From an uncultured Gammaproteobacteria bacterium (lineage in GTDB: Bacteria > Pseudomonadota > Gammaproteobacteria > GCA-002705445 > GCA-002716945), in the NCBI GenBank assembly GCA_913045115.1, contig CAJWPJ010000008.1, positions 1 to 35,214 on the forward strand: a stretch of 35,214 nucleotides of DNA, read 5' to 3'. Numbering within the stretch: position 1 is the stretch's first letter; the number at the start of each line of letters is the position of its first letter. Below the pieces are notes generated by a model that did not search any database, was not told the DNA's origin, and worked only from the letters and a program-made list of their open reading frames with translations. Both the position numbers and the translations under genes were made by a program. Shown here one piece after another: positions 8,549-17,342 of the stretch.

Positions 8549-9928
8549 ATGAAAAAAAATAATTATAGGATTGAAACAGACTCTCTAGGAAAAGTTAAAG
8601 TAGCAAAAAACGCACTTTATGGAGCTCAAACTCAAAGAGCTATAGATAATTTTAAAATGAGCGGGATAACTTTTGACCCGGCATTCATACAAGCCCTATC
8701 TAATCTTAAAAATGCATGTGCTAAAGCTAATGCAAACTGCATGGTCTTGCCTAAAAATAAAGCCACTTGTATCTCATCAATTACCAATAAGATATCTTCT
8801 AATACGCTTGAATTCATGGATCATTTCCCAGTGGATGTATTTCAAACTGGCTCAGGCACAAGTACAAATATGAATATGAATGAAGTTATATCAAATATCG
8901 CAAAACAAGATCATAAAAAAAGTATTCATCCAAATGATGATGTAAATATGTCGCAGAGCTCAAACGATGTAATACCTACTACAATCAATATTTCTAGTCT
9001 TACTATGAGTAAAAGCCTCTCAATGTCTATTAATTTTCTTTGTGATTCAATTAATTCTAAGTCCAAATCTCTGGCACATATCATAAAGTCTGGAAGGACT
9101 CACTTAATGGATGCCGTACCGATTTCTTTTGAACAAGAATTAAATGTCTGGGAAGAACAAGTAAGGGCATCTCAATCACAAATAGACTTGTCTTGTGAGG
9201 AAATATCGTATCTCCCTATCGGCGGTACAGCTATTGGTACGGGTATTAACTCACCTAAAAAATTTAGTAAAAATGTTTGCCAGGAATTGAATAAAATATA
9301 TAGCGAAATGAAGTTAAAATTTAAGCCTCTTGAAATAAAAGGCGAAATGATGAGCTCTCAAAATCACATACTTACTTTAAGTTCTGCGCTTACTCGATAT
9401 GCATCTACTTTATCAAAAATTGCAAATGACATCCGTTGGATGAATAGCGGGCCAATCTCAGGACTTTCAGAGATATCCCTAAAAGCTCTCCAACCAGGAA
9501 GTAGTATTATGCCAGGAAAAATTAATCCTGTTATATCAGAATCTATAATGATGGCTGCTGTGCAAATAAATGGTAATCATTCAACTATAGTCCAAGCCTC
9601 TAGTAGTGGCAGTTTTCAATTGAACACAATGCTTCCTTTGATAGCGCACAATATAATTGAATCTCTATATCTTATGATAAATTCCTCTTTTAGCATGATA
9701 GATCTAATAGATAGCTTCACTGTGAATGAGGATTCTGTCAGAGAAAATTTATTCCGCAACCCCATAATAGCAACTAAACTTAACCAAGTTATAGGATATG
9801 ATTTAGCGTCTAAGATTGTTAAAGAAGCATATAAAACTAATAGCTCTATCTTTGATGTTGCTGAGAACATGACAAGTCTAACAAAAGCAGAACTAATAAA
9901 AATATTAGATCCCAAAAAACTGATATAG
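8549..9928 (+). CDS. fumC: Class II fumarate hydratase
   Basis: Iron-independent, oxygen-stable fumarase that interconverts fumarate and L-malate in the TCA cycle. The 459 residues match the family (467 in E. coli). Key stretches: ALYGAQTQRA near 24-33, QTGSGTSTNMNMNEV (about 96-110), SQSSNDVIPT (substrate binding), SGRTHLMDAVPIS with the catalytic-site histidine, and the signature GSSIMPGKINPV. AAGGG-type bases lie only one base before ATG 8549, so the ribosome site is poorly spaced. The start is fixed by homology, since residues 6-12 (YRIETDS) align with the conserved N-terminus. The stop at 9928 is immediately followed by the ATG of the ExbB-like gene, so the membrane module is probably co-transcribed. 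Confidence 0.96.
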   Translation: MKKNNYRIETDSLGKVKVAKNALYGAQTQRAIDNFKMSGITFDPAFIQALSNLKNACAKANANCMVLPKNKATCISSITNKISSNTLEFMDHFPVDVFQTGSGTSTNMNMNEVISNIAKQDHKKSIHPNDDVNMSQSSNDVIPTTINISSLTMSKSLSMSINFLCDSINSKSKSLAHIIKSGRTHLMDAVPISFEQELNVWEEQVRASQSQIDLSCEEISYLPIGGTAIGTGINSPKKFSKNVCQELNKIYSEMKLKFKPLEIKGEMMSSQNHILTLSSALTRYASTLSKIANDIRWMNSGPISGLSEISLKALQPGSSIMPGKINPVISESIMMAAVQINGNHSTIVQASSSGSFQLNTMLPLIAHNIIESLYLMINSSFSMIDLIDSFTVNEDSVRENLFRNPIIATKLNQVIGYDLASKIVKEAYKTNSSIFDVAENMTSLTKAELIKILDPKKLI

Positions 9929-10576
9929 ATGAAGAATAGTAATATAGATAATGTTTTTATCTACTGGCTCTATTTTGTTTCTCTAATTTTAATATCTATT
10001 TATATTCTTGAATCATTTGGATTTATATCCGGGATTTTTAGAGAAGATATCAGTTATATATCATCGCTTATTGTCTCAATTTTTATATTTTATCTTTTTC
10101 GTGGAGGATATTATTTATATGTGCTCAGAAATACTATTGATAGCTTAGATAGAAATGATTTACGTTTAACAAATAATATATTTGTGGATATTTTAGATGA
10201 GTATAAAGTTTCATCATCAAATAATTCTAATAAAAAACCGTTTCAAGAAGAATTAAAATTAAGGTTATATGAAATTGTAGACAATGGATTTTTTGTAGCC
10301 GACATACTCTTAAAACTTGGAATTGTTGGAACTGTTATAGGTTTCATCATAATGCTAAGTTCATTATCGACGATTGATGAAATGAATTTAGCAAAGATGA
10401 ACAACTTATTATTAAGCATGAGTAGTGGCATGAAGGTCGCTTTATACACTACGTTAAGTGGTTTAATTTGTTCTATACTTCTAACGATTCAAAATAATTT
10501 TTTTGAAAATAAAATTAATTTTTTTATCAGCAAAATTATGAGCCTGGGAAATAATGAGAAGAAAGACAAGAATTAG
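9929..10576 (+). CDS. MotA/TolQ/ExbB-family proton-channel-like membrane protein
   Basis: A 215-residue inner-membrane protein. Hydrophobic segments lie at about 9-30, 42-60, 122-146 and 168-188, with a cytoplasmic stretch of about 60 residues between the second and third. The last two segments carry the family pattern: LKLGIVGTVIGFI with glycines and a Thr lining the presumed channel, then SSGMKVALYTTLSGLICSILL. These match the TM2/TM3 signature of TolQ/ExbB/MotA. Such proteins form a pentameric ring around two copies of an ExbD/TolR/MotB-type partner and use proton flow to do work in the periplasm. The partner is likely the next gene, which overlaps by 23 bases. What the complex drives is unknown. 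No TonB, TolA or flagellar gene is nearby. Confidence 0.8.
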   Translation: MKNSNIDNVFIYWLYFVSLILISIYILESFGFISGIFREDISYISSLIVSIFIFYLFRGGYYLYVLRNTIDSLDRNDLRLTNNIFVDILDEYKVSSSNNSNKKPFQEELKLRLYEIVDNGFFVADILLKLGIVGTVIGFIIMLSSLSTIDEMNLAKMNNLLLSMSSGMKVALYTTLSGLICSILLTIQNNFFENKINFFISKIMSLGNNEKKDKN

Positions 10577-11159
10577 AACAGAGCCTTTTACAGATTTACT
10601 TTTTAACACACTTCTAGGTTTTACTTTTTTGTTTTTTATTACGGTACTCTTTATAAATCCTATATCGAAAATAGGAAATGTGAATATGAAGGCAGAATAT
10701 ATTGTAACAGTTGACTGGAAGGACAGTCTTCCAGACGATGTTGATATTTGGGTTCAAGACCCTAATGGAGAAACTGTCTCATATTTAAAAAAAGATGCTG
10801 GATGGCTTCATCTTGATAGAGATGATCAAGGAATAGTCAATGATATCGTCACGATTGATGGCGAAGATATTGTTTATCCGATTAATAGAGAAGTCGTTAC
10901 TTTGAGAGGAATAATTCCAGGTGAGTATATTATAAATTTATATCTCTACGAACATAAAAGTAATATACCTGTGGATGTAAAAGTTATAATAGAAAAAGTG
11001 AATCCAACGCTGAAACTTGTTTACGCAAATAATATTGTACTGGCTAATAAAGATACTGAAGTAACTGTAACAAGATTTTACTTGGACGAAAACGGCGAAT
11101 ATTCATCAGGCACTAACCAAAAGAAGATTCTCACACCCTATAATTTAAAAGGATTTTAA
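10554..11159 (+). CDS. ExbD/MotB-like membrane-anchored protein with an unusual periplasmic domain
   Basis: A 201-residue protein with a basic N-terminus, one membrane segment (about 16-36) and a periplasmic C-terminal part of about 160 residues. EPFTDLLFNTLLGF (about 10-23) resembles the ExbD/TolR stretch P-F-x-D-x-x-L-x-L-L, so Asp14 is the candidate proton-carrying residue. The periplasmic domain is not the ExbD or OmpA-like peptidoglycan domain. It has VDWKDSLPDDVDIWVQDPNG (about 53-72) and GWLHLDRDD (about 83-91), like beta-sandwich domains of the DUF2135 kind in which D-x-D-x-W-V-x-DP-x-G recurs. That similarity is from memory of motifs and should be treated as tentative. It is translated from within the channel gene, so the two subunits are probably made together. 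Confidence 0.7.
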   Translation: MRRKTRIRTEPFTDLLFNTLLGFTFLFFITVLFINPISKIGNVNMKAEYIVTVDWKDSLPDDVDIWVQDPNGETVSYLKKDAGWLHLDRDDQGIVNDIVTIDGEDIVYPINREVVTLRGIIPGEYIINLYLYEHKSNIPVDVKVIIEKVNPTLKLVYANNIVLANKDTEVTVTRFYLDENGEYSSGTNQKKILTPYNLKGF

Positions 11160-11162
11160 CCA

Positions 11163-11591
11163 ATGAGCTTGTATCTATATTTATTCTTATTACTAATTAT
11201 ATATATATTTCTAGTAAATAATTTTATTAAGAACAAAGCATTCAATTTAAAAATAATTATTGCTCTGACTATATCCGTTATTTTTATATTCTTGTTCCAA
11301 AGCATAAAAAATAATGAGGGATATGCAGTAAACCATGATTTACCTAATAGTTTTTATGTATTAAATAGTTATATTGAGGGGGACAATATACTGATTTTAA
11401 TCAGAGAAAAAGATAAAGAGCCAAGACTCTATCGTATTAAAAAGAGCATAGAACTCAACAGATTCCTAAAAAAGTATAATAGTCTCAAAAAAGATGGACA
11501 AGATGTGGTTGTAAAAAAACATAATGCGCCAAATAGAGATTCATTGGGCATGTATATCGAAAGTGTACAAAAAAAGTTACCACTTAAGTAA
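11163..11591 (+). CDS. Small two-helix membrane protein, third gene of the ExbB/ExbD-like module
   Basis: A 142-residue protein that I do not recognise. Two strongly hydrophobic segments (about 3-21 and 31-48) are separated by a short basic loop (IKNKAFNLK). A soluble tail of about 90 residues follows, rich in lysine. Its middle, YIEGDNILILIREKDKEPRLY, looks like beta-strands, and RFLKKYNSLKKDG looks like a helix. It starts three bases after the previous stop, with AGGA about nine bases upstream, and is followed by the acnA promoter region. Position and membrane topology suggest an accessory subunit of the proton-channel complex; this is inference from context. Confidence 0.65.
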   Translation: MSLYLYLFLLLIIYIFLVNNFIKNKAFNLKIIIALTISVIFIFLFQSIKNNEGYAVNHDLPNSFYVLNSYIEGDNILILIREKDKEPRLYRIKKSIELNRFLKKYNSLKKDGQDVVVKKHNAPNRDSLGMYIESVQKKLPLK

Positions 11592-11617
11592 TTCATAGAA
11601 TTAGTTCATCTTTTTTG

Positions 11618-11638
11618 TTAGAATACTGCAAATTCTAA
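11618..11638 (+). promoter_or_regulatory. Perfect 7+7 inverted repeat upstream of acnA
   Basis: TTAGAAT, a 7-base spacer (ACTGCAA) and ATTCTAA form a perfect dyad ending 16 bases before the acnA start. The left arm contains TAGAAT, which could serve as a -10 element, and AGAGGG follows as ribosome site. The dyad has no run of T after it, so an operator or an mRNA hairpin near the ribosome site is more likely than a terminator. The binding protein is unknown. Confidence 0.4.
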
Positions 11639-11654
11639 TCTAGAGGGAAAAATA

Positions 11655-14240
11655 ATGTCAGAAAAAACAGAAATTTCTATAAATAATAGTAACTTTCATA
11701 TCTTTAATATTAATAAATATAAGATCGACAATCTACCATATTCCCTCAGAGTACTTATGGAAAATTATCTAAGAAACGAAAAAGATAACCCAAATTTTCA
11801 ATCTATTATAGATAAATTTACTAGTTGGGATGGGAGTGCAGACACTAGTACAGAACTAACATTTTATCCAAGTAGGGTAATCATGCAAGACTTCACTGGA
11901 GTACCTGCTGTGGTAGACCTAGCCTCCATGCGAGATGCAATGAAATCGCTTGATTCAACAAAAGCAGACGCAGTAAACCCGCAGTGTCAAACTGACTTAG
12001 TTATAGATCACTCAGTCATGGTTGATCATTTTGGATCATCGGAATCTAAAGATTTGAATACTAAGCTTGAGTATGAAAGAAATACTGAAAGATATAAGTT
12101 ATTAAAATGGGGTCAACAAGCATTCAAAAATCTGCGTATCGTACCGCCGAATAATGGAATCATCCATCAAATCAATATTGAATACATTGCTAGAGTGATC
12201 TATGAAAAAGATGGAAATTTATATCCTGATACAGTTGTTGGAACTGACTCTCATACAACGATGGTGAATGGTTTGGGTGTTTTAGGATGGGGAGTTGGTG
12301 GTATTGAAGCTGAGGCCGCTATGCTAGGCCAACCGATACCTATGTTACTTCCTGAGGTAATAGGTTTTGAACTTACCGGAGAGCTTGGGCAAACTACAAC
12401 AGCTACAGATTTAGTCCTAACTATTGTACAAATGCTTCGAGAAAAAAATGTAGTAGGTAAGTTTGTTGAGTTTTATGGATCAGGATTGGACAATTTAACA
12501 ATTGCTGATAGATGTACAATATCAAATATGGCGCCTGAGTATGGTGCTACTTGTGGATTTTTCCCTATAGATTCACTTACCATTGACTATCTTAGGATGA
12601 CTGGCAAAGATGAAACTCATCTAAATATAGTTGAGGGCTATAGTAAAGAATGTGGATTTTACAGAGATGATAGTCAAAATATTAAATACACCGATACACT
12701 ATCTCTAGACATGAGCAAAGTTGAAGCTTGTCTGTCAGGACCAAAAAGACCTCAAGATAGGGTGCTCTTATCTGATGTAAAAGATGTTTCAGAAAAAGAA
12801 ATAAAGAAGCTTAAGAAGTCAGATAAATCAAGTGGTAAAATAAATGATGGCGATATATTAATTGCAGCAATAACAAGTTGCACAAATACATCAAATCCAA
12901 GTGTCATAATTGGTGCTGGACTATTAGCTAAAAATGCTATTGAAAAAGGCTTATCTACAAAAGATTGGGTTAAAACATCTCTGGCTCCAGGCTCAAGAGT
13001 TGTTGAAAATTATTTAAGGAAGGCAAATTTGCTAGATTCATTGAATCAGCTTGGTTTTAACATTGTTGGATATGGATGTACAACTTGTATAGGTAACTCT
13101 GGTCCATTAGATGAGAATTATGTGAAAGAAATTAATGATAGAGATCTTATTGTAAGTTCTATTTTATCAGGTAATAGAAATTTTGAAGGAAGGATTCATC
13201 CCGAAATAAAAATGAACTTCTTAGCAAGCCCAATGCTCGTTGTAGCATACTCGCTTGTAGGAAAAATTAATATTGATATCAATCAAACTATACTCGGTCA
13301 GGATAACAACGGCGATGATGTATACCTAAGAGATATATGGCCTTCAAATAGTGAAATTGATGATGTAATGTCAAAAACTATTGACGGTGACATGTTCAAC
13401 AAATCTTATGAGAACTTATTTGATGGTGATGAAAATTGGTCATCTATTCCTACATCAGAATCTGACCATTTTGACTGGGATGAGAATTCTACATATATTC
13501 AACCATCACCTTTTTTTGGCAAAGGGAAAGATAATCAAGAATTTTTACCAGCAATAGAATCTGCGTATCCTCTTGTAATACTTGGAGATAGTGTAACGAC
13601 AGATCATATTTCCCCAGCGGGTTCCTTCAGGGACACTACGCCAGCAGGCAGACATTTGATTGAAAATTCTGTCAAAATAAAAGATTTCAATTCATATGGA
13701 TCGCGGAGAGGTAATTTTAAAATTATGCAAAGAGGCACTTTTGCAAACGTGCGTCTATCCAATAAACTAGTACCTGAAAAAACTGGTGGTTACACTAAAC
13801 ATCTGCCGGACGGAGCCGAAATGTCAATCTATGATGCTGCGCAGGAGTATAAAAAAACTAATACAAATCTCATTATATTTGCTGGTAAAGACTATGGCTG
13901 TGGATCATCGCGTGATTGGGCTGCAAAAGGCACTAAACTATTGGGTGTTAAGGCCGTGGTTGCAGAGAGTTTTGAGAGAATACATAGATCAAATTTAGTA
14001 GGAATGGGAATAATGCCTTTACAGTTCAATAAAGGGGATAGTTTTGAGTCTCTTGATTTATCTATGGACTCGTCTTTCAACATAGAGTCGATTAATAAGA
14101 CTGATAAAAGAGTTCTGATTACAGAAAATACCTCATCTAAAAATTTTGAGGTTAAAGTAAGAATTGATACCGCTAAAGAGTGGGAGTATTTCGTTAATGA
14201 TGGAATACTTAATTATGTTTTGAAGAAATTAGCGAATTAA
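11655..14240 (+). CDS. acnA: Aconitate hydratase A
   Basis: Isomerises citrate to isocitrate through a [4Fe-4S] cluster, for the TCA cycle and glyoxylate shunt. The 861 residues are slightly shorter than E. coli AcnA (891). The three cluster ligands are visible as Cys409 (SCTNTSNP), Cys475 and Cys478 (GYGCTTCIGNSG). The substrate-site loop DSHTTMVNGLGVLGWGVGG and the swivel-domain motifs GDSVTTDHISPAG, YGSRRGN and GSSRDWAAKG, all diagnostic of the AcnA/IRP type, are present. AGAGGG precedes ATG 11655. The gene converges on hflD with only one base between the two stops. The nearby iscU gene would supply its cluster. Confidence 0.97.
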   Translation: MSEKTEISINNSNFHIFNINKYKIDNLPYSLRVLMENYLRNEKDNPNFQSIIDKFTSWDGSADTSTELTFYPSRVIMQDFTGVPAVVDLASMRDAMKSLDSTKADAVNPQCQTDLVIDHSVMVDHFGSSESKDLNTKLEYERNTERYKLLKWGQQAFKNLRIVPPNNGIIHQINIEYIARVIYEKDGNLYPDTVVGTDSHTTMVNGLGVLGWGVGGIEAEAAMLGQPIPMLLPEVIGFELTGELGQTTTATDLVLTIVQMLREKNVVGKFVEFYGSGLDNLTIADRCTISNMAPEYGATCGFFPIDSLTIDYLRMTGKDETHLNIVEGYSKECGFYRDDSQNIKYTDTLSLDMSKVEACLSGPKRPQDRVLLSDVKDVSEKEIKKLKKSDKSSGKINDGDILIAAITSCTNTSNPSVIIGAGLLAKNAIEKGLSTKDWVKTSLAPGSRVVENYLRKANLLDSLNQLGFNIVGYGCTTCIGNSGPLDENYVKEINDRDLIVSSILSGNRNFEGRIHPEIKMNFLASPMLVVAYSLVGKINIDINQTILGQDNNGDDVYLRDIWPSNSEIDDVMSKTIDGDMFNKSYENLFDGDENWSSIPTSESDHFDWDENSTYIQPSPFFGKGKDNQEFLPAIESAYPLVILGDSVTTDHISPAGSFRDTTPAGRHLIENSVKIKDFNSYGSRRGNFKIMQRGTFANVRLSNKLVPEKTGGYTKHLPDGAEMSIYDAAQEYKKTNTNLIIFAGKDYGCGSSRDWAAKGTKLLGVKAVVAESFERIHRSNLVGMGIMPLQFNKGDSFESLDLSMDSSFNIESINKTDKRVLITENTSSKNFEVKVRIDTAKEWEYFVNDGILNYVLKKLAN

Positions 14241-14241
14241 T

Positions 14242-14850
14242 TCACAGCGTGACTGCTAGCTCCGCAATTTTTTTCTTAAATATGAAGATTCTGAATTTAG
14301 AGCCCCCAGATTGTTTCCATAAAATATAAGACCTTATTGCACAAAGTAGCAGCGTTCTTATCATTGCTGCGTTTTTTTTATCTGTCAAGTACTTGTTATC
14401 TCCATTTACTATGATTCTTGGTTCCACTTTACTGACAGTACTTAAATACAAATTAGATAAAAATAACGCATGGTCACCTAAGTTATCCTCCTGAACTGGC
14501 ATGGTTTGTTCAGCAAGCTGTTTTCGTAATGTATTAAAAATATCCTCCTCTTTATTCATATTCTTAATTAGAATACCTATCGCTTCAAAATATCTAGTTA
14601 CTTCTGCATCTCTAGAAAAGGCGTCACCTACAAGTTGTCTTCTTAAAAAATCTAGGCCCGTATTAAGTCTTTTTGTACTTATATAAATATCATCTATATT
14701 TTCAGATGTTATTTGATAAACACTGTTTATAAGTGGCTCTATGACATTAATATTTATTTCACCTTGCCAGGCAATTTTTTTGATTTCATTGCATGCTTGA
14801 TAGATCGCTCCCAATGATATGGTTTCATTCTTTAATTCTTGTTTAAACAT
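14242..14850 (-). CDS. hflD: HflD-family protein
   Basis: A 202-residue protein of the HflD family (E. coli 213), a peripheral membrane-associated helical protein. In E. coli it binds the lambda CII activator and affects lysogenisation. Its housekeeping role is poorly known. The N-terminus shows LGAIYQACNEIKKIAWQGE, matching the family pattern A-x-x-Q-x-x-x-x-V-x-x-x-A-x-x-G. The C-terminus has SKVEPRIIVNGD, RTLLLCAIRSYILWKQSGGS and FRIFIF, aligning with the E. coli stretch S-x-x-x-PRI-x-V-x-G, then R-x-x-L-LA-x-IRAAVLWHQVGG. It overlaps the mnmA end by 19 bases; mnmA-hflD-purB is a common gammaproteobacterial order, here without adjacent purB. This is a chromosomal gene, not a sign of a prophage. 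Confidence 0.87.
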   Translation of the reverse strand: MFKQELKNETISLGAIYQACNEIKKIAWQGEININVIEPLINSVYQITSENIDDIYISTKRLNTGLDFLRRQLVGDAFSRDAEVTRYFEAIGILIKNMNKEEDIFNTLRKQLAEQTMPVQEDNLGDHALFLSNLYLSTVSKVEPRIIVNGDNKYLTDKKNAAMIRTLLLCAIRSYILWKQSGGSKFRIFIFKKKIAELAVTL

Positions 14851-15920
14851 TTTGTTTTAACGACTCCACCTCCAAGACATTGACTACCTTGGTATAATAC
14901 TGCTGCTTGTCCTGGCGCAATACCTCTTTCACTATCTTTTAGATCAATTATATATCTATCGTTTATTGTTTTAAAATCACAATCTCTTAACTTCCCCCCA
15001 TGTCTAAATCTCACCTTGATATTTTTATTATCAAAATCCTTATTTATAAAACTAAAATCTACAAGTTCAACTATACCCGAATAAATGAGTGGCGACTGAT
15101 TCTGACTCACATAAAGTTTATTTTTACCTATATCTTTATCTATAACATACCAAGGACTATCTAAAGAGTTTTTCATACCACCTAATTTGATACCCTTTCG
15201 TTGGCCGATTGTATACTTACTTATACCAGCATGATGCCCAATTTGTTCTCCAGTATTGAAGTTAATTATTTCGCCCTCAACTGGTGGAATATATTTGTCT
15301 ATAAATGTTGAGAATTTCCTTTTGCCGATAAAACAAATTCCCATACTCTCTTTTTTATGACTTAAATCAAGCTTCAGGTCGTCAGCTATTGTTTTAACTT
15401 CATCTTTATTTAAATCTTGGAGTGGAAATAAGGTATTTTTTAAAACAGTCTGATTAATCATGTATAAGAAATAAGTTTGATCTTTTACTTTGTCTTTCGG
15501 AATATGTAGCTCAGGGACTTTTGTATTTGTTTTACATGCATAATGCCCTGTTGCTATTAGGTCAAAATTTAACGACATTGCATACTGGTAATATTGTTTA
15601 AATTTGATCTCTTTATTGCAAAAAACATCTGGGTTTGGTGTACGCCCTTTCTTTAGTTCGGTAATGAATGATTCAAAAACATCAGTCCAATATTTGTCTG
15701 AGAAATTTACAAGATTGAGCTCTATCCCTAGGTACTTGCATACTCTCATAGCATCTTCATAATCTTCTTTTGATGAGCAATTTTCACCGTCATCCTCCTC
15801 CCAGTTCTTCATAAAGATTCCCTTTACCTCATAACCAGACTCAGACAGCAGATATGCCGCTATAGATGAGTCAACTCCACCCGACATTCCTACGGCTACT
15901 TTTTCCTTTGAAACAGTCAT
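14832..15920 (-). CDS. mnmA: tRNA-specific 2-thiouridylase MnmA
   Basis: Adds the 2-thio group to the wobble uridine (U34) of tRNAs for Lys, Glu and Gln, using ATP and sulfur relayed from IscS through the Tus proteins. The 362 residues match the family. The PP-loop ATPase motif SGGVDSS is at about 13-19 and MKNWEEDDG follows at about 37-45. The catalytic cysteine pair is Cys101 (TPNPDVFCN) and Cys197 (MGICFIGKRKF). Other signatures are DLIATGHYA, KDQTYFLY, IGQRKG and GIAPGQAAVLY. It is divergent from aceA with 128 bases between starts, and hflD overlaps its 3' end. Confidence 0.97.
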   Translation of the reverse strand: MTVSKEKVAVGMSGGVDSSIAAYLLSESGYEVKGIFMKNWEEDDGENCSSKEDYEDAMRVCKYLGIELNLVNFSDKYWTDVFESFITELKKGRTPNPDVFCNKEIKFKQYYQYAMSLNFDLIATGHYACKTNTKVPELHIPKDKVKDQTYFLYMINQTVLKNTLFPLQDLNKDEVKTIADDLKLDLSHKKESMGICFIGKRKFSTFIDKYIPPVEGEIINFNTGEQIGHHAGISKYTIGQRKGIKLGGMKNSLDSPWYVIDKDIGKNKLYVSQNQSPLIYSGIVELVDFSFINKDFDNKNIKVRFRHGGKLRDCDFKTINDRYIIDLKDSERGIAPGQAAVLYQGSQCLGGGVVKTKCLNKN

Positions 15921-15986
15921 ATTCTATACATATTTTTTTAAATTTATTTTTATTTCTAAATCATGATAATAATTGGGCTATTTAAT

Positions 15987-16015
15987 TTGTCAATTAATCT
16001 CACAAGTAGTATCAT
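15987..16015 (+). promoter_or_regulatory. Candidate sigma-70 promoter of aceA
   Basis: TTGTCA (15987-15992), a 17-base spacer and TATCAT (16010-16015) form a good -35/-10 pair in the mnmA-aceA divergent region. Transcription would start near 16022, giving a leader of about 27 bases with TGAGG just before ATG 16049. This is the best-matching promoter in the window by eye. Confidence 0.55.
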
Positions 16016-16048
16016 CTAGCCAATTATTTTAAGTCCAATGAGGTAGCA

Positions 16049-17329
16049 ATGAGTAAAATTAGATCTGCACAAGATATACAAAAGGAATGGGATAGTAATC
16101 CTAGATGGAAAAATGTAAAACGCGACTATTCTGCTGAAGAAGTAGCTAAACTAAGCGGAAGTGTAAATATCGAGTACAGTTTAGCCAAACAAGGAGCTGA
16201 AAAGCTCTGGAATGAGATAAATAACAGTGATTTTGTTAATGCTTTAGGTGCATTAACAGGTAATCAAGCTATGCAGCAGGCAAAAGCAGGTCTTCGAGCA
16301 GTGTATTTATCTGGCTGGCAAGTTGCGGGTGATGCTAATACGGGTATGCAAATGTATCCAGATCAATCACTTTACCCAGTTGATAGCGTTCCAGCTGTAG
16401 TAAAACGTATTAATAATTCATTAAGAAGAGCAGATCAATTAAATATTGCTGAAGGCAATGACCCTATAGATTACATGCTACCTATTGTCGCAGATGCAGA
16501 AGCAGGCTTCGGGGGTGTTCTTAACGCTCATGAATTGATGAAGGCAATGATCGAAGCTGGTGCCGCAGGTGTACACTTTGAAGATCAGCTTGCATCAGCA
16601 AAAAAATGCGGTCATATGGGCGGGAAAGTCCTTGTACCAACTCAAGAAGCTGTGCAAAAACTTGCAGCCGCAAGATTAGCTGCTGATATTTATAACACGC
16701 CTACTGTTCTACTAGCGCGTACAGATGCAGAGGCAGCAAACTTACTTACAAGCGATATTGACGAGAGAGACAGAGAATTCACAACCGGTGAAAGGACATC
16801 GGAAGGTTTCTATCGTGTTAAAAACGGTATTGATCAGGCTATTTCAAGAGGACTATCATATGCCCCATATGCTGACTTAGTATGGTGCGAAACTGGTGTG
16901 CCAGATCTTGAATTTGCGAAAAAATTTGCTGAGGCACTTAAAAAAGAGCATCCAGAACAACTACTAGCATATAATTGTTCACCATCATTTAATTGGAAGA
17001 AGAATCTTGATGATGCGCAGATTGCGAAATTCCAAAAAGAGCTTGGCGCAATGGGCTATAAGTTCCAGTTCATCACTTTAGCAGGTTTCCATGCTTTAAA
17101 TTACAGCATGTTTGAACTATCTAAAGGGTATAACGCAGAGCAAATGACAGCATATGTTAAGCTTCAGGAAGCAGAATTTGCGGCAGAAAAAGATGGTTAT
17201 ACAGCTACTAAACATCAAAGAGAAGTTGGAACAGGGTATTTTGATTCTGTAACACAAGTAATTACAGGCGGTTCCTCTTCTGTGACAGCACTGACAGGAA
17301 GTACAGAAGAAGAGCAATTTGATAAATAG
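16049..17329 (+). CDS. aceA: Isocitrate lyase
   Basis: First enzyme of the glyoxylate shunt: isocitrate to succinate plus glyoxylate, allowing growth on acetate or fatty acids. The 426 residues match the short bacterial ICL class (E. coli 434). The catalytic loop KKCGHMGGK lies at about 185-193 with Cys187. The metal and substrate residues appear in [18 protein letters not shown] and VHFEDQ, and the downstream motifs are [17 protein letters not shown] and [18 protein letters not shown] precedes the ATG. icd follows 13 bases after the stop, so the two enzymes that compete for isocitrate are probably co-transcribed. Malate synthase is not in the window. Confidence 0.97.
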   Translation: MSKIRSAQDIQKEWDSNPRWKNVKRDYSAEEVAKLSGSVNIEYSLAKQGAEKLWNEINNSDFVNALGALTGNQAMQQAKAGLRAVYLSGWQVAGDANTGMQMYPDQSLYPVDSVPAVVKRINNSLRRADQLNIAEGNDPIDYMLPIVADAEAGFGGVLNAHELMKAMIEAGAAGVHFEDQLASAKKCGHMGGKVLVPTQEAVQKLAAARLAADIYNTPTVLLARTDAEAANLLTSDIDERDREFTTGERTSEGFYRVKNGIDQAISRGLSYAPYADLVWCETGVPDLEFAKKFAEALKKEHPEQLLAYNCSPSFNWKKNLDDAQIAKFQKELGAMGYKFQFITLAGFHALNYSMFELSKGYNAEQMTAYVKLQEAEFAAEKDGYTATKHQREVGTGYFDSVTQVITGGSSSVTALTGSTEEEQFDK

Positions 17330-17342
17330 TAGGAGCTATTGA

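Noticed and set aside
9929-11591. Zorya anti-phage system (ZorA/ZorB)
   Set aside because: The channel and single-helix partner resemble ZorAB in plan, but there is no ZorC/D/E-like gene, the periplasmic domain is not OmpA-like, and the genes are coupled to fumC, so a defence call is not supported.
14242-14850. hflD (lambda lysogenisation factor) together with ihfA taken as evidence of a prophage
   Set aside because: Both are housekeeping genes in their usual chromosomal contexts, and no phage structural, integrase or attachment sequences are visible.
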